Assembly (NCBI GenBank): GCA_028752905.1
Contig: JAQNBH010000003.1
Coordinates: 29,328,502-29,392,501, forward strand
Direction: 5' to 3'
Origin: Cladorhizidae sp. MBARI D1340-BT2
Lineage: Eukaryota > Porifera > Demospongiae > Poecilosclerida > Cladorhizidae
Length of the DNA stretch: 64,000 nt
In this document: in pieces, positions 24,501-38,420 of the stretch
Position numbering within the stretch: position 1 is the stretch's first letter
How the letters are laid out: every line of letters begins with the position of its first letter
Program-made: the position numbers and the translations under genes
The notes under the pieces: model-generated
Databases searched by the model: none
Told to the model about the DNA's origin: nothing
The model's input: the letters and a program-made list of their open reading frames with translations, nothing else

Positions 24501-24850
24501 GTGGTAAGGTTTGCGATCTTTCCTGGCGTTTTCCAGTTGCCAAAGCGGTGGCCTGCCAGTGAAAAACCACTACATTTATTGATAATCTGTTGACATGTTG
24601 CAGATAAGGGCCTTCTCTATCAGTTGACAAAATCTGGGACTTTGGTCTTGTTAATTAGGGCAGTTATGAATTGTACTCTTACTTGATGCTAAACATGTTT
24701 AGCTTCGTAGATTATCCACACTTCACTGAATAGACTTGATGTATAGCTATTAAGATAGGACTCTCTAAGTGCTCTCTCTTGATACCAAACATCCATATAT
24801 TCTGCACACTTCACTGTAGTGGACTTGCAAGATAGGTATCTCTCAGTGTT
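18526..24850 (+). repeat. C-B dimer block, 6325 bp
   Basis: C at 18526, 20335, 22144 and 23953 (898 each), B at 19424, 21233 and 23042 (911 each). The total equals the C-B-C-B-C-B-C stretch 9482-15806, and both are followed by a D-A-B trimer. The 19424 copy shares GAATTTTTTTAT with the 12189 copy and has a private GATAGCGC. The 23042 copy has CCGTGTATT. Confidence 0.92.
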
Positions 24851-27569
24851 CTCTATCTTGAGCTAAACATGTTAGCTTCATAGATTCTCCACACTTCACT
24901 GAATAGACTTGATATATAGCTCTAAAGGTAGGCCTCTCTGTGTTCTCTCTCTCTTGATACCAAACATCCGTGTATTCTGCATACATAGAATCACAAGATA
25001 GGTTTCTCTATGTGTTCTCTATCTTGATGCTAAACAGGTTAGCTTCATAGATTCTCCACACTTCACTGTATAAACTTGATATATAGCTATTAAGATAGGT
25101 CTCTCCCTGTGCTCTCTGTTGATATCAAACATCCATAATATTCTGCACACTTCACTGTAATGGACTTGATATGATTCGAATGATAGGTTTTCTCTATCTT
25201 GATATTTGCCCTAATTTGGTCTATATGTTTCTCATTTTTCCCCCAAAAATCTTGCTTTTTTGCCGTAAAGCTCATAACTTTTCTACACTTTACCCAAAAA
25301 AGAAATTTTTTATATCACCGGATAGCCCTTTTAATTATCTGTCTTTTGTACGTGCCAAAATTTTGATTACTCTAAGTATTAGCAAGTTATGGTGATTTGA
25401 AGTGGTAAGGTTTGCGATCTTTCCTGGCGTTTTCCAGTTGCCAAAGCGGTGGCCTGCCAGTGAAAAACCACTACATTTATTGATAATCTGTTGATATGTT
25501 GCAGATAAGGGCCTTCTCTATCAGTTGACAAAATCTGGGACTTTGGTCTTGTTAATTAGGGCAGTTATGAATTGTACTCTTACTTGATGCTAAACATGTT
25601 TAGCTTCGTAGATTATCCACACTTCACTGAATAGACTTGATGTATAGCTATTAAGATAGGACTCTCTAAGTGCTCTCTCTTGATACCAAACATCCATATA
25701 TTCTGCACACTTCACTGTAGTGGACTTGCAAGATAGGTATCTCTCAGTGTTCTCTATCTTGAGCTAAACATGTTAGCTTCATAGATTCTCCACACTTCAC
25801 TGAATAGACTTGATATATAGCTCTAAAGGTAGGCCTCTCTCTGTTCTCTCTCTTGATACCAAACATCCGTATATTCTGCATACATAGAATCACAAGATAG
25901 GTTTCTCTATGTGTTCTCTATCTTGATGCTAAACAGGTTAGCTTCATAGATTCTCCACACTTCACTGTATAAACTTGATATATAGCTATTAAGATAGGTC
26001 TCTCCCTGTGCTCTCTGTTGATATCAAACATCCATAATATTCTGCACACTTCACTGTAATGGACTTGATATGATTCGAATGATAGGTTTCATTATGTGTT
26101 CTCTATCTTGATATTTGACCTAATTTGGTCTATATGTTTCTCATTTCCCCCCCAAAAATCTTGCTTTTTTGCCGTAAAGCTCATAACTTTTCTACACTTT
26201 ACCCAAAAAAGAAATTATTTATATCACCGGAGAGCCCTTCTAATTATCTGTCTTTTGTACGTGCCAAAATTTTGATTACTCTAAGTATTAGCAAGTTATG
26301 GTGATTTGAAGTGGTAAGGTTTGCGATCTTTCCTGGCGTTTTCCAGTTGCCAAAGCGGTGGCCTGCCAGTGAAAAACCACTACATTTATTGATAATCTGT
26401 TGACATGTTGCAGATAAGGGCCTTCTCTATCAGTTGACAAAATCTGGGACTTTGGTCTTGTTAATTAGGGCAGTTATGAATTGTACTCTTACTTGATGCT
26501 AAACATGTTTAGCTTCGTAGATTATCCACACTTCACTGAATAGACTTGATGTATAGCTATTAAGATAGGACTCTCTAAGTGCTCTCTCTTGATACCAAAC
26601 ATCCATATATTCTGCACACTTCACTGTAGTGGACTTGCAAGATAGGTATCTCTCAGTGTTCTCTATCTTGAGCTAAACATGTTAGCTTCATAGATTCTCC
26701 ACACTTCACTGAATAGACTTGATATATAGCTCTAAAGGTAGGCCTCTCTCTGTTCTCTCTCTTGATACCAAACATCCGTATATTCTGCATACATAGAATC
26801 ACAAGATAGGTTTCTCTATGTGTTCTCTATCTTGATGCTAAACAGGTTAGCTTCATAGATTCTCCACACTTCACTGTATAAACTTGATATATAGCTATTA
26901 AGATAGGTCTCTCCCTGTGCTCTCTGTTGATATCAAACATCCATAATATTCTGCACACTTCACTGTAATGGACTTGATATGATTCGAATGATAGGTTTCA
27001 TTATGTGTTCTCTATCTTGATATTTGCCCTAATTTGGTCTATATGTTTCTCATTTCCCCCCCAAAAATCTTGCTTTTTTGCCGTAAAGCTCATAACTTTT
27101 CTACACTTTACCCAAAAAAGAAATTTTTTATATCACCGGATAGCCCTTTTAATTATCTGTCTTTTGTACGTGCCAAAATTTTGATTACTCTAAGTATTAG
27201 CAAGTTGTGGTGATTTGAAGTGGTAAGGTTTGCGATCTTTCCTGGCGTTTTCCAGTTGCCAAAGCGGTGGCCTGCCAGTGAAAAACCACTACATTTATTG
27301 ATAATCTGTTGACATGTTGCAGATAAGGGCCTTCTCTATCAGTTGACAAAATCTGGGACTTTGGTCTTGTTAATTAGGGCAGTTATGAATTGTACTCTTA
27401 CTTGATGCTAAACATGTTTAGCTTCGTAGATTATCCACACTTCACTGAATAGACTTGATGTATAGCTATTAAGATAGGACTCTCTAAGTGCTCTCTCTTG
27501 ATACCAAACATCCATATATTCTGCACACTTCACTGTAGTGGACTTGCAAGATAGGTATCTCTCAGTGTT
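24851..27569 (+). repeat. D-A-B trimer, 2719 bp, second occurrence
   Basis: D (24851, 901), A (25752, 909), B (26661, 909). Class marks and lengths match the 15807 trimer, including CCGTGTATT and TTGATATG in the D copy. Confidence 0.92.
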
Positions 27570-30276
27570 CTCTATCTTGAGCTAAACATGTTAGCTTCAT
27601 AGATTCTCCACACTTCACTGAATAGACTTGATATATAGCTCTAAAGGTAGGCCTCTCTCTGTTCTCTCTCTTGATACCAAACATCCGTATATTCTGCATA
27701 CATAGAATCACAAGATAGGTTTCTCTATGTGTTCTCTATCTTGATGCTAAACAGGTTAGCTTCATAGATTCTCCACACTTCACTGTATAAACTTGATATA
27801 TAGCTATTAAGATAGGTCTCTCCCTGTGCTCTCTGTTGATATCAAACATCCATAATATTCTGCACACTTCACTGTAATGGACTTGATATGATTCGAATGA
27901 TAGGTTTTCTCTATCTTGATATTTGCCCTAATTTGGTCTATATGTTTCTCATTTTTCCCCCAAAAATCTTGCTTTTTTGCCGTAAAGCTCATAACTTTTC
28001 TACACTTTACCCAAAAAAGAAATTTTTATATCACCGGATAGCCCTTCTAATTATCTGTCTTTTATACGTGCCAAAATTTTGAGTACTCTAAGTATTAGCA
28101 AGTTATGGTGATTTGAAGTGGTAAGGTTTGCGATCTTTCCTGGCGTTTTCCAGTTGCCAAAGCGGTGGCCTGCCAGTGAAAAACCACTACATTTATTGAT
28201 AATCTGTTGACATGTTGCAGATAAGGGCCTTCTCTATCAGTTGACAAAATCTGGGACTTTGGTCTTGTTAATTAGGGCAGTTATGAATTGTACTCTTACT
28301 TGATGCTAAACATGTTTAGCTTCGTAGATTATCCACACTTCACTGAATAGACTTGATGTATAGCTATTAAGATAGGACTCTCTAAGTGCTCTCTCTTGAT
28401 ACCAAACATCCATATATTCTGCACACTTCACTGTAGTGGACTTGCAAGATAGGTATCTCTCAGTGTTCTCTATCTTGAGCTAAACATGTTAGCTTCATAG
28501 ATTCTCCACACTTCACTGAATAGACTTGATATATAGCTCTAAAGGTAGGCCTCTCTGTGTTCTCTCTCTCTTGATACCAAACATCCGTATATTCTGCATA
28601 CATAGAATCACAAGATAGGTTTCTCTATGTGTTCTCTATCTTGATGCTAAACAGGTTAGCTTCATAGATTCTCCACACTTCACTGTATAAACTTGATATA
28701 TAGCTATTAAGATAGGTCTCTCCCTGTGCTCTCTGTTGATATCAAACATCCATAATATTCTGCACACTTCACTGTAATGGACTTGATATGATTCGAATGA
28801 TAGGTTTTCTCTATCTTGATATTTGCCCTAATTTGGTCTATATGTTTCTCATTTTCCCCCCAAAAATCTTGCTTTTTTGCCGTAAAGCTCATAACTTTTC
28901 TACACTTTACCCAAAAAAGAAATTTTTATATCACCGGATAGCCCTTCTAATTATCTGTCTTTTGTACGTGCCAAAATTTTGAGTACTCTAAGTATTAGCA
29001 AGTTATGGTGATTTGAAGTGGTAAGGTTTGCGATCTTTCCTGGCGTTTTCCAGTTGCCAAAGCGGTGGCCTGCCAGTGAAAAACCACTACATTTATTGAT
29101 AATCTGTTGACATGTTGCAGATAAGGGCCTTCTCTATCAGTTGACAAAATCTGGGACTTTGGTCTTGTTAATTAGGGCAGTTATGAATTGTACTCTTACT
29201 TGATGCTAAACATGTTTAGCTTCGTAGATTATCCACACTTCACTGAATAGACTTGATGTATAGCTATTAAGATAGGACTCTCTAAGTGCTCTCTCTTGAT
29301 ACCAAACATCCATATATTCTGCACACTTCACTGTAGTGGACTTGCAAGATAGGTATCTCTCAGTGTTCTCTATCTTGAGCTAAACATGTTAGCTTCATAG
29401 ATTCTCCACACTTCACTGAATAGACTTGATATATAGCTCTAAAGGTAGGCCTCTCTCTGTTCTCTCTCTTGATACCAAACATCCGTATATTCTGCATACA
29501 TAGAATCACAAGATAGGTTTCTCTATGTGTTCTCTATCTTGATGCTAAACAGGTTAGCTTCATAGATTCTCCACACTTCACTGTATAAACTTGATATATA
29601 GCTATTAAGATAGGTCTCTCCCTGTGCTCTCTGTTGATATCAAACATCCATAATATTCTGCACACTTCACTGTAATGGACTTGATATGATTCGAATGATA
29701 GGTTTCATTATGTGTTCTCTATCTTGATATTTGCCCTAATTTGGTCTATATGTTTCTCATTTCCCCCCCAAAAATCTTGCTTTTTTGCCGTAAAGCTCAT
29801 AACTTTTCTACACTTTACCCAAAAAAGAAATTTTTTATATCACCGGATAGCCCTTTTAATTATCTATCTTTTGTACGTGCCAAAATTTTGATTACTCTAA
29901 GTATTAGCAAGTTGTGGTGATTTGAAGTGGTAAGGTTTGCGATCTTTCCTGGCGTTTTCCAGTTGCCAAAGCGGTGGCCTGCCAGTGAAAAACCACTACA
30001 TTTATTGATAATCTGTTGACATGTTGCAGATAAGGGCCTTCTCTATCAGTTGACAAAATCTGGGACTTTGGTCTTGTTAATTAGGGCAGTTATGAATTGT
30101 ACTCTTACTTGATGCTAAACATGTTTAGCTTCGTAGATTATCCACACTTCACTGAATAGACTTGATGTATAGCTATTAAGATAGGACTCTCTAAGTGCTC
30201 TCTCTTGATACCAAACATCCATATATTCTGCACACTTCACTGTAGTGGACTTGCAAGATAGGTATCTCTCAGTGTT
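27570..30276 (+). repeat. C (27570, 898), chimeric C (28468, 900), B (29368, 909)
   Basis: The 28468 copy has the long CT tract typical of B or D after a C copy, but continues with the 10-bp deletion, T4C6 and GAGTAC of class C, giving a unique 900 bp length. The next copy (29368) has the short CT tract, which breaks the usual rule for a monomer following C. It also has TATCTATC for TATCTGTC. Confidence 0.88.
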
Positions 30277-33200
30277 CTCTATCTTGAGCTAAACATGTTA
30301 GCTTCATAGATTCTCCACACTTCACTGAATAGACTTGATATATAGCTCTAAAGGTAGGCCTCTCTCTGTTCTCTCTCTTGATACCAAACATCCGTATATT
30401 CTGCATACATAGAATCACAAGATAGGTTTCTCTATGTGTTCTCTATCTTGATGCTAAACAGGTTAGCTTCATAGATTCTCCACACTTCACTGTATAAACT
30501 TGATATATAGCTATTAAGATAGGTCTCTCCCTGTGCTCTCTGTTGATATCAAACATCCATAATATTCTGCACACTTCACTGTAATGGACTTGATATGATT
30601 CGAATGATAGGTTTTCTCTATCTTGATATTTGCCCTAATTTGGTCTATATGTTTCTCATTTTCCCCCCAAAAATCTTGCTTTTTTGCCGTAAAGCTCATA
30701 ACTTTTCTACACTTTACCCAAAAAAGAAATTTTTATATCACCGGATAGCCCTTCTAATTATCTGTCTTTTGTACGTGCCAAAATTTTGAGTACTCTAAGT
30801 ATTAGCAAGTTATGGTGATTTGAAGTGGTAAGGTTTGCGATCTTTCCTGGCGTTTTCCAGTTGCCAAAGCGGTGGCCTGCCAGTGAAAAACCACTACATT
30901 TATTGATAATCTGTTGACATGTTGCAGATAAGGGCCTTCTCTATCAGTTGACAAAATCTGGGACTTTGGTCTTGTTAATTAGGGCAGTTATGAATTGTAC
31001 TCTTACTTGATGCTAAACATGTTTAGCTTCGTAGATTATCCACACTTCACTGAATAGACTTGATGTATAGCTATTAAGATAGGACTCTCTAAGTGCTCTC
31101 TCTTGATACCAAACATCCATATATTCTGCACACTTCACTGTAGTGGACTTGCAAGATAGGTATCTCTCAGTGTTCTCTATCTTGAGCTAAACATGTTAGC
31201 TTCATAGATTCTCCACACTTCACTGAATAGACTTGATATATAGCTCTAAAGGTAGGCCTCTCTGTGTTCTCTCTCTCTTGATACCAAACATCCGTGTATT
31301 CTGCATACATAGAATCACAAGATAGGTTTCTCTATGTGTTCTCTATCTTGATGCTAAACAGGTTAGCTTCATAGATTCTCCACACTTCACTGTATAAACT
31401 TGATATATAGCTATTAAGATAGGTCTCTCCCTGTGCTCTCTGTTGATATCAAACATCCATAATATTCTGCACACTTCACTGTAATGGACTTGATATGATT
31501 CGAATGATAGGTTTCATTATGTGTTCTCTATCTTGATATTTGACCTAATTTGGTCTATATGTTTCTCATTTCCCCCCCAAAAATCTTGCTTTTTTGCCGT
31601 AAAGCTCATAACTTTTCTACACTTTACCCAAAAAAGAAATTTTTTATATCACCGGATAGCCCTTTTAATTATCTGTCTTTTGTACGTGCCAAAATTTTGA
31701 TTACTCTAAGTATTAGCAAGTTGTGGTGATTTGAAGTGGTAAGGTTTGCGATCTTTCCTGGCGTTTTCCAGTTGCCAAAGCGGTGGCCTGCCAGTGAAAA
31801 ACCACTACATTTATTGATAATCTGTTGACATGTTGCAGATAAGGGCCTTCTCTATCAGTTGACAAAATCTGGGACTTTGGTCTTGTTAATTAGGGCAGTT
31901 ATGAATTGTACTCTTACTTGATGCTAAACATGTTTAGCTTCGTAGATTATCCACACTTCACTGAATAGACTTGATGTATAGCTATTAAGATAGGACTCTC
32001 TAAGTGCTCTCTCTTGATACCAAACATCCATATATTCTGCACACTTCACTGTAGTGGACTTGCAAGATAGGTATCTCTCAGTGTTCTCTATCTTGAGCTA
32101 AACATGTTAGCTTCATAGATTCTCCACACTTCACTGAATAGACTTGATATATAGCTCTAAAGGTAGGCCTCTCTCTGTTCTCTCTCTTGATACCAAACAT
32201 CCGTATATTCTGCATACATAGAATCACAAGATAGGTTTCTCTATGTGTTCTCTATCTTGATGCTAAACAGGTTAGCTTCATAGATTCTCCACACTTCACT
32301 GTATAAACTTGATATATAGCTATTAAGATAGGTCTCTCCCTGTGCTCTCTGTTGATATCAAACATCCATAATATTCTGCACACTTCACTGTAATGGACTT
32401 GATATGATTCGAATGATAGGTTTTCTCTATCTTGATATTTGCCCTAATTTGGTCTATATGTTTCTCATTTTCCCCCCAAAAATCTTGCTTTTTTGCCGTA
32501 AAGCTCATAACTTTTCTACACTTTACCCAAAAAAGAAATTTTTATATCACCGGATAGCCCTTCTAATTATCTGTCTTTTATACGTGCCAAAATTTTGAGT
32601 ACTCTAAGTATTAGCAAGTTATGGTGATTTGAAGTGGTAAGGTTTGCGATCTTTCCTGGCGTTTTCCAGTTGCCAAAGCGGTGGCCTGCCAGTGAAAAAC
32701 CACTACATTTATTGATAATCTGTTGACATGTTGCAGATAAGGGCCTTCTCTATCAGTTGACAAAATCTGGGACTTTGGTCTTGTTAATTAGGGCAGTTAT
32801 GAATTGTACTCTTACTTGATGCTAAACATGTTTAGCTTCGTAGATTATCCACACTTCACTGAATAGACTTGATGTATAGCTATTAAGATAGGACTCTCTA
32901 AGTGCTCTCTCTTGATACCAAACATCCATATATTCTGCACACTTCACTGTAGTGGACTTGCAAGATAGGTATCTCTCAGTGTTCTCTATCTTGAGCTAAA
33001 CATGTTAGCTTCATAGATTCTCCACACTTCACTGAATAGACTTGATATATAGCTCTAAAGGTAGGCCTCTCTGTGTTCTCTCTCTCTTGATACCAAACAT
33101 CCGTATATTCTGCATACATAGAATCACAAGATAGGTTTCTCTATGTGTTCTCTATCTTGATGCTAAACAGGTTAGCTTCATAGATTCTCCACACTTCACT

Positions 33201-34792
33201 GTATAAACTTGATATATAGCTATTAAGATAGGTCTCTCCCTGTGCTCTCTGTTGATATCAAACATCCATAATATTCTGCACACTTCACTGTAATGGACTT
33301 GATATGATTCGAATGATAGGTTTCATTATGTGTTCTCTATCTTGATATTTGCCCTAATTTGGTCTATATGTTTCTCATTTCCCCCCCAAAAATCTTGCTT
33401 TTTTGCCGTAAAGCTCATAACTTTTCTACACTTTACCCAAAAAAGAAATTTTTTATATCACCGGATAGCCCTTTTAATTATCTATCTTTTGTACGTGCCA
33501 AAATTTTGATTACTCTAAGTATTAGCAAGTTGTGGTGATTTGAAGTGGTAAGGTTTGCGATCTTTCCTGGCGTTTTCCAGTTGCCAAAGCGGTGGCCTGC
33601 CAGTGAAAAACCACTACATTTATTGATAATCTGTTGACATGTTGCAGATAAGGGCCTTCTCTATCAGTTGACAAAATCTGGGACTTTGGTCTTGTTAATT
33701 AGGGCAGTTATGAATTGTACTCTTACTTGATGCTAAACATGTTTAGCTTCGTAGATTATCCACACTTCACTGAATAGACTTGATGTATAGCTATTAAGAT
33801 AGGACTCTCTAAGTGCTCTCTCTTGATACCAAACATCCATATATTCTGCACACTTCACTGTAGTGGACTTGCAAGATAGGTATCTCTCAGTGTTCTCTAT
33901 CTTGAGCTAAACATGTTAGCTTCATAGATTCTCCACACTTCACTGAATAGACTTGATATATAGCTCTAAAGGTAGGCCTCTCTCTGTTCTCTCTCTTGAT
34001 ACCAAACATCCGTATATTCTGCATACATAGAATCACAAGATAGGTTTCTCTATGTGTTCTCTATCTTGATGCTAAACAGGTTAGCTTCATAGATTCTCCA
34101 CACTTCACTGTATAAACTTGATATATAGCTATTAAGATAGGTCTCTCCCTGTGCTCTCTGTTGATATCAAACATCCATAATATTCTGCACACTTCACTGT
34201 AATGGACTTGATATGATTCGAATGATAGGTTTTCTCTATCTTGATATTTGCCCTAATTTGGTCTATATGTTTCTCATTTTCCCCCCAAAAATCTTGCTTT
34301 TTTGCCGTAAAGCTCATAACTTTTCTACACTTTACCCAAAAAAGAAATTTTTATATCACCGGATAGCCCTTCTAATTATCTGTCTTTTGTACGTGCCAAA
34401 ATTTTGAGTACTCTAAGTATTAGCAAGTTATGGTGATTTGAAGTGGTAAGGTTTGCGATCTTTCCTGGCGTTTTCCAGTTGCCAAAGCGGTGGCCTGCCA
34501 GTGAAAAACCACTACATTTATTGATAATCTGTTGACATGTTGCAGATAAGGGCCTTCTCTATCAGTTGACAAAATCTGGGACTTTGGTCTTGTTAATTAG
34601 GGCAGTTATGAATTGTACTCTTACTTGATGCTAAACATGTTTAGCTTCGTAGATTATCCACACTTCACTGAATAGACTTGATGTATAGCTATTAAGATAG
34701 GACTCTCTAAGTGCTCTCTCTTGATACCAAACATCCATATATTCTGCACACTTCACTGTAGTGGACTTGCAAGATAGGTATCTCTCAGTGTT
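30277..34792 (+). repeat. C-B-C-B-C block
   Basis: C at 30277, 32086 and 33895 (898), B at 31175 and 32984 (911). The 31175 copy has CCGTGTATT and an A-like TTGACC inside an otherwise B monomer. The 32984 copy has TATCTATC like the 29368 copy. Confidence 0.9.
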
Positions 34793-37700
34793 CTCTATCT
34801 TGAGCTAAACATGTTAGCTTCATAGATTCTCCACACTTCACTGAATAGACTTGATATATAGCTCTAAAGGTAGGCCTCTCTGTGTTCTCTCTCTCTTGAT
34901 ACCAAACATCCGTGTATTCTGCATACATAGAATCACAAGATAGGTTTCTCTATGTGTTCTCTATCTTGATGCTAAACAGGTTAGCTTCATAGATTCTCCA
35001 CACTTCACTGTATAAACTTGATATATAGCTATTAAGATAGGTCTCTCCCTGTGCTCTCTGTTGATATCAAACATCCATAATATTCTGCACACTTCACTGT
35101 AATGGACTTGATATGATTCGAATGATAGGTTTTCTCTATCTTGATATTTGCCCTAATTTGGTCTATATGTTTCTCATTTTTCCCCCAAAAATCTTGCTTT
35201 TTTGCCGTAAAGCTCATAACTTTTCTACACTTTACCCAAAAAAGAAATTTTTTATATCACCGGATAGCCCTTTTAATTATCTGTCTTTTGTACGTGCCAA
35301 AATTTTGATTACTCTAAGTATTAGCAAGTTATGGTGATTTGAAGTGGTAAGGTTTGCGATCTTTCCTGGCGTTTTCCAGTTGCCAAAGCGGTGGCCTGCC
35401 AGTGAAAAACCACTACATTTATTGATAATCTGTTGATATGTTGCAGATAAGGGCCTTCTCTATCAGTTGACAAAATCTGGGACTTTGGTCTTGTTAATTA
35501 GGGCAGTTATGAATTGTACTCTTACTTGATGCTAAACATGTTTAGCTTCGTAGATTATCCACACTTCACTGAATAGACTTGATGTATAGCTATTAAGATA
35601 GGACTCTCTAAGTGCTCTCTCTTGATACCAAACATCCATATATTCTGCACACTTCACTGTAGTGGACTTGCAAGATAGGTATCTCTCAGTGTTCTCTATC
35701 TTGAGCTAAACATGTTAGCTTCATAGATTCTCCACACTTCACTGAATAGACTTGATATATAGCTCTAAAGGTAGGCCTCTCTCTGTTCTCTCTCTTGATA
35801 CCAAACATCCGTATATTCTGCATACATAGAATCACAAGATAGGTTTCTCTATGTGTTCTCTATCTTGATGCTAAACAGGTTAGCTTCATAGATTCTCCAC
35901 ACTTCACTGTATAAACTTGATATATAGCTATTAAGATAGGTCTCTCCCTGTGCTCTCTGTTGATATCAAACATCCATAATATTCTGCACACTTCACTGTA
36001 ATGGACTTGATATGATTCGAATGATAGGTTTCATTATGTGTTCTCTATCTTGATATTTGACCTAATTTGGTCTATATGTTTCTCATTTCCCCCCCAAAAA
36101 TCTTGCTTTTTTGCCGTAAAGCTCATAACTTTTCTACACTTTACCCAAAAAAGAAATTATTTATATCACCGGAGAGCCCTTCTAATTATCTGTCTTTTGT
36201 ACGTGCCAAAATTTTGATTACTCTAAGTATTAGCAAGTTATGGTGATTTGAAGTGGTAAGGTTTGCGATCTTTCCTGGCGTTTTCCAGTTGCCAAAGCGG
36301 TGGCCTGCCAGTGAAAAACCACTACATTTATTGATAATCTGTTGACATGTTGCAGATAAGGGCCTTCTCTATCAGTTGACAAAATCTGGGACTTTGGTCT
36401 TGTTAATTAGGGCAGTTATGAATTGTACTCTTACTTGATGCTAAACATGTTTAGCTTCGTAGATTATCCACACTTCACTGAATAGACTTGATGTATAGCT
36501 ATTAAGATAGGACTCTCTAAGTGCTCTCTCTTGATACCAAACATCCATATATTCTGCACACTTCACTGTAGTGGACTTGCAAGATAGGTATCTCTCAGTG
36601 TTCTCTATCTTGAGCTAAACATGTTAGCTTCATAGATTCTCCACACTTCACTGAATAGACTTGATATATAGCTCTAAAGGTAGGCCTCTCTCTGTTCTCT
36701 CTCTTGATACCAAACATCCGTATATTCTGCATACATAGAATCACAAGATAGGTTTCTCTATGTGTTCTCTATCTTGATGCTAAACAGGTTAGCTTCATAG
36801 ATTCTCCACACTTCACTGTATAAACTTGATATATAGCTATTAAGATAGGTCTCTCCCTGTGCTCTCTGTTGATATCAAACATCCATAATATTCTGCACAC
36901 TTCACTGTAATGGACTTGATATGATTCGAATGATAGGTTTCATTATGTGTTCTCTATCTTGATATTTGCCCTAATTTGGTCTATATGTTTCTCATTTCCC
37001 CCCCAAAAATCTTGCTTTTTTGCCGTAAAGCTCATAACTTTTCTTCACTTTACCCAAAAAAGAAATTATTTATATCACCGGAGAGCCCTTCTAATTATCT
37101 GTCTTTTGTACGTGCCAAAATTTTGATTACTCTAAGTATTAGCAAGTTATTGTGATTTGAAGTGGTAAGGTTTGCGATCTTTCCTGGCGTTTTCCAGTTG
37201 CCAAAGCGGTGGCCTGCCAGTGAAAAACCACTACATTTATTGATAATCTGTTGACATGTTGCAGATAAGGGCCTTCTCTATCAGTTGACAAAATCTGGGA
37301 CTTTGGTCTTGTTAATTAGGGCAGTTATGAATTGTACTCTTACTTGATGCTAAACATGTTTAGCTTCGTAGATTATCCACACTTCACTGAATAGACTTGA
37401 TGTATAGCTATTAAGATAGGACTCTCTAAGTGCTCTCTCTTGATACCAAACATCCATATATTCTGCACACTTCACTGTAGTGGACTTGCAAGATAGGTAT
37501 CTCTCAGTGTTCTCTATCTTGAGCTAAACATGTTAGCTTCATAGATTCTCCACACTTCACTGAATAGACTTGATATATAGCTCTAAAGGTAGGCCTCTCT
37601 CTGTTCTCTCTCTTGATACCAAACATCCGTATATTCTGCATACATAGAATCACAAGATAGGTTTCTCTATGTGTTCTCTATCTTGATGCTAAACAGGTTA

Positions 37701-38420
37701 GCTTCATAGATTCTCCACACTTCACTGTATAAACTTGATATATAGCTATTAAGATAGGTCTCTCCCTGTGCTCTCTGTTGATATCAAACATCCATAATAT
37801 TCTGCACACTTCACTGTAATGGACTTGATATGATTCGAATGATAGGTTTCATTATGTGTTCTCTATCTTGATATTTGACCTAATTTGGTCTATATGTTTC
37901 TCATTTCCCCCCCAAAAATCTTGCTTTTTTGCCGTAAAGCTCATAACTTTTCTACACTTTACCCAAAAAAGAAATTATTTATATCACCGGAGAGCCCTTC
38001 TAATTATCTGTCTTTTGTACGTGCCAAAATTTTGATTACTCTAAGTATTAGCAAGTTATGGTGATTTGAAGTGGTAAGGTTTGCGATCTTTCCTGGCGTT
38101 TTCCAGTTGCCAAAGCGGTGGCCTGCCAGTGAAAAACCACTACATTTATTGATAATCTGTTGACATGTTGCAGATAAGGGCCTTCTCTATCAGTTGACAA
38201 AATCTGGGACTTTGGTCTTGTTAATTAGGGCAGTTATGAATTGTACTCTTACTTGATGCTAAACATGTTTAGCTTCGTAGATTATCCACACTTCACTGAA
38301 TAGACTTGATGTATAGCTATTAAGATAGGACTCTCTAAGTGCTCTCTCTTGATACCAAACATCCATATATTCTGCACACTTCACTGTAGTGGACTTGCAA
38401 GATAGGTATCTCTCAGTGTT
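34793..38420 (+). repeat. D (34793, 901), A (35694), A' (36603), A (37512)
   Basis: The A' copy has TTGCCC, TTCTTCACTT for TTCTACACTT, CCGGAGAG and TTATTGTG. A' follows A here and in most other places in the array. Confidence 0.9.
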
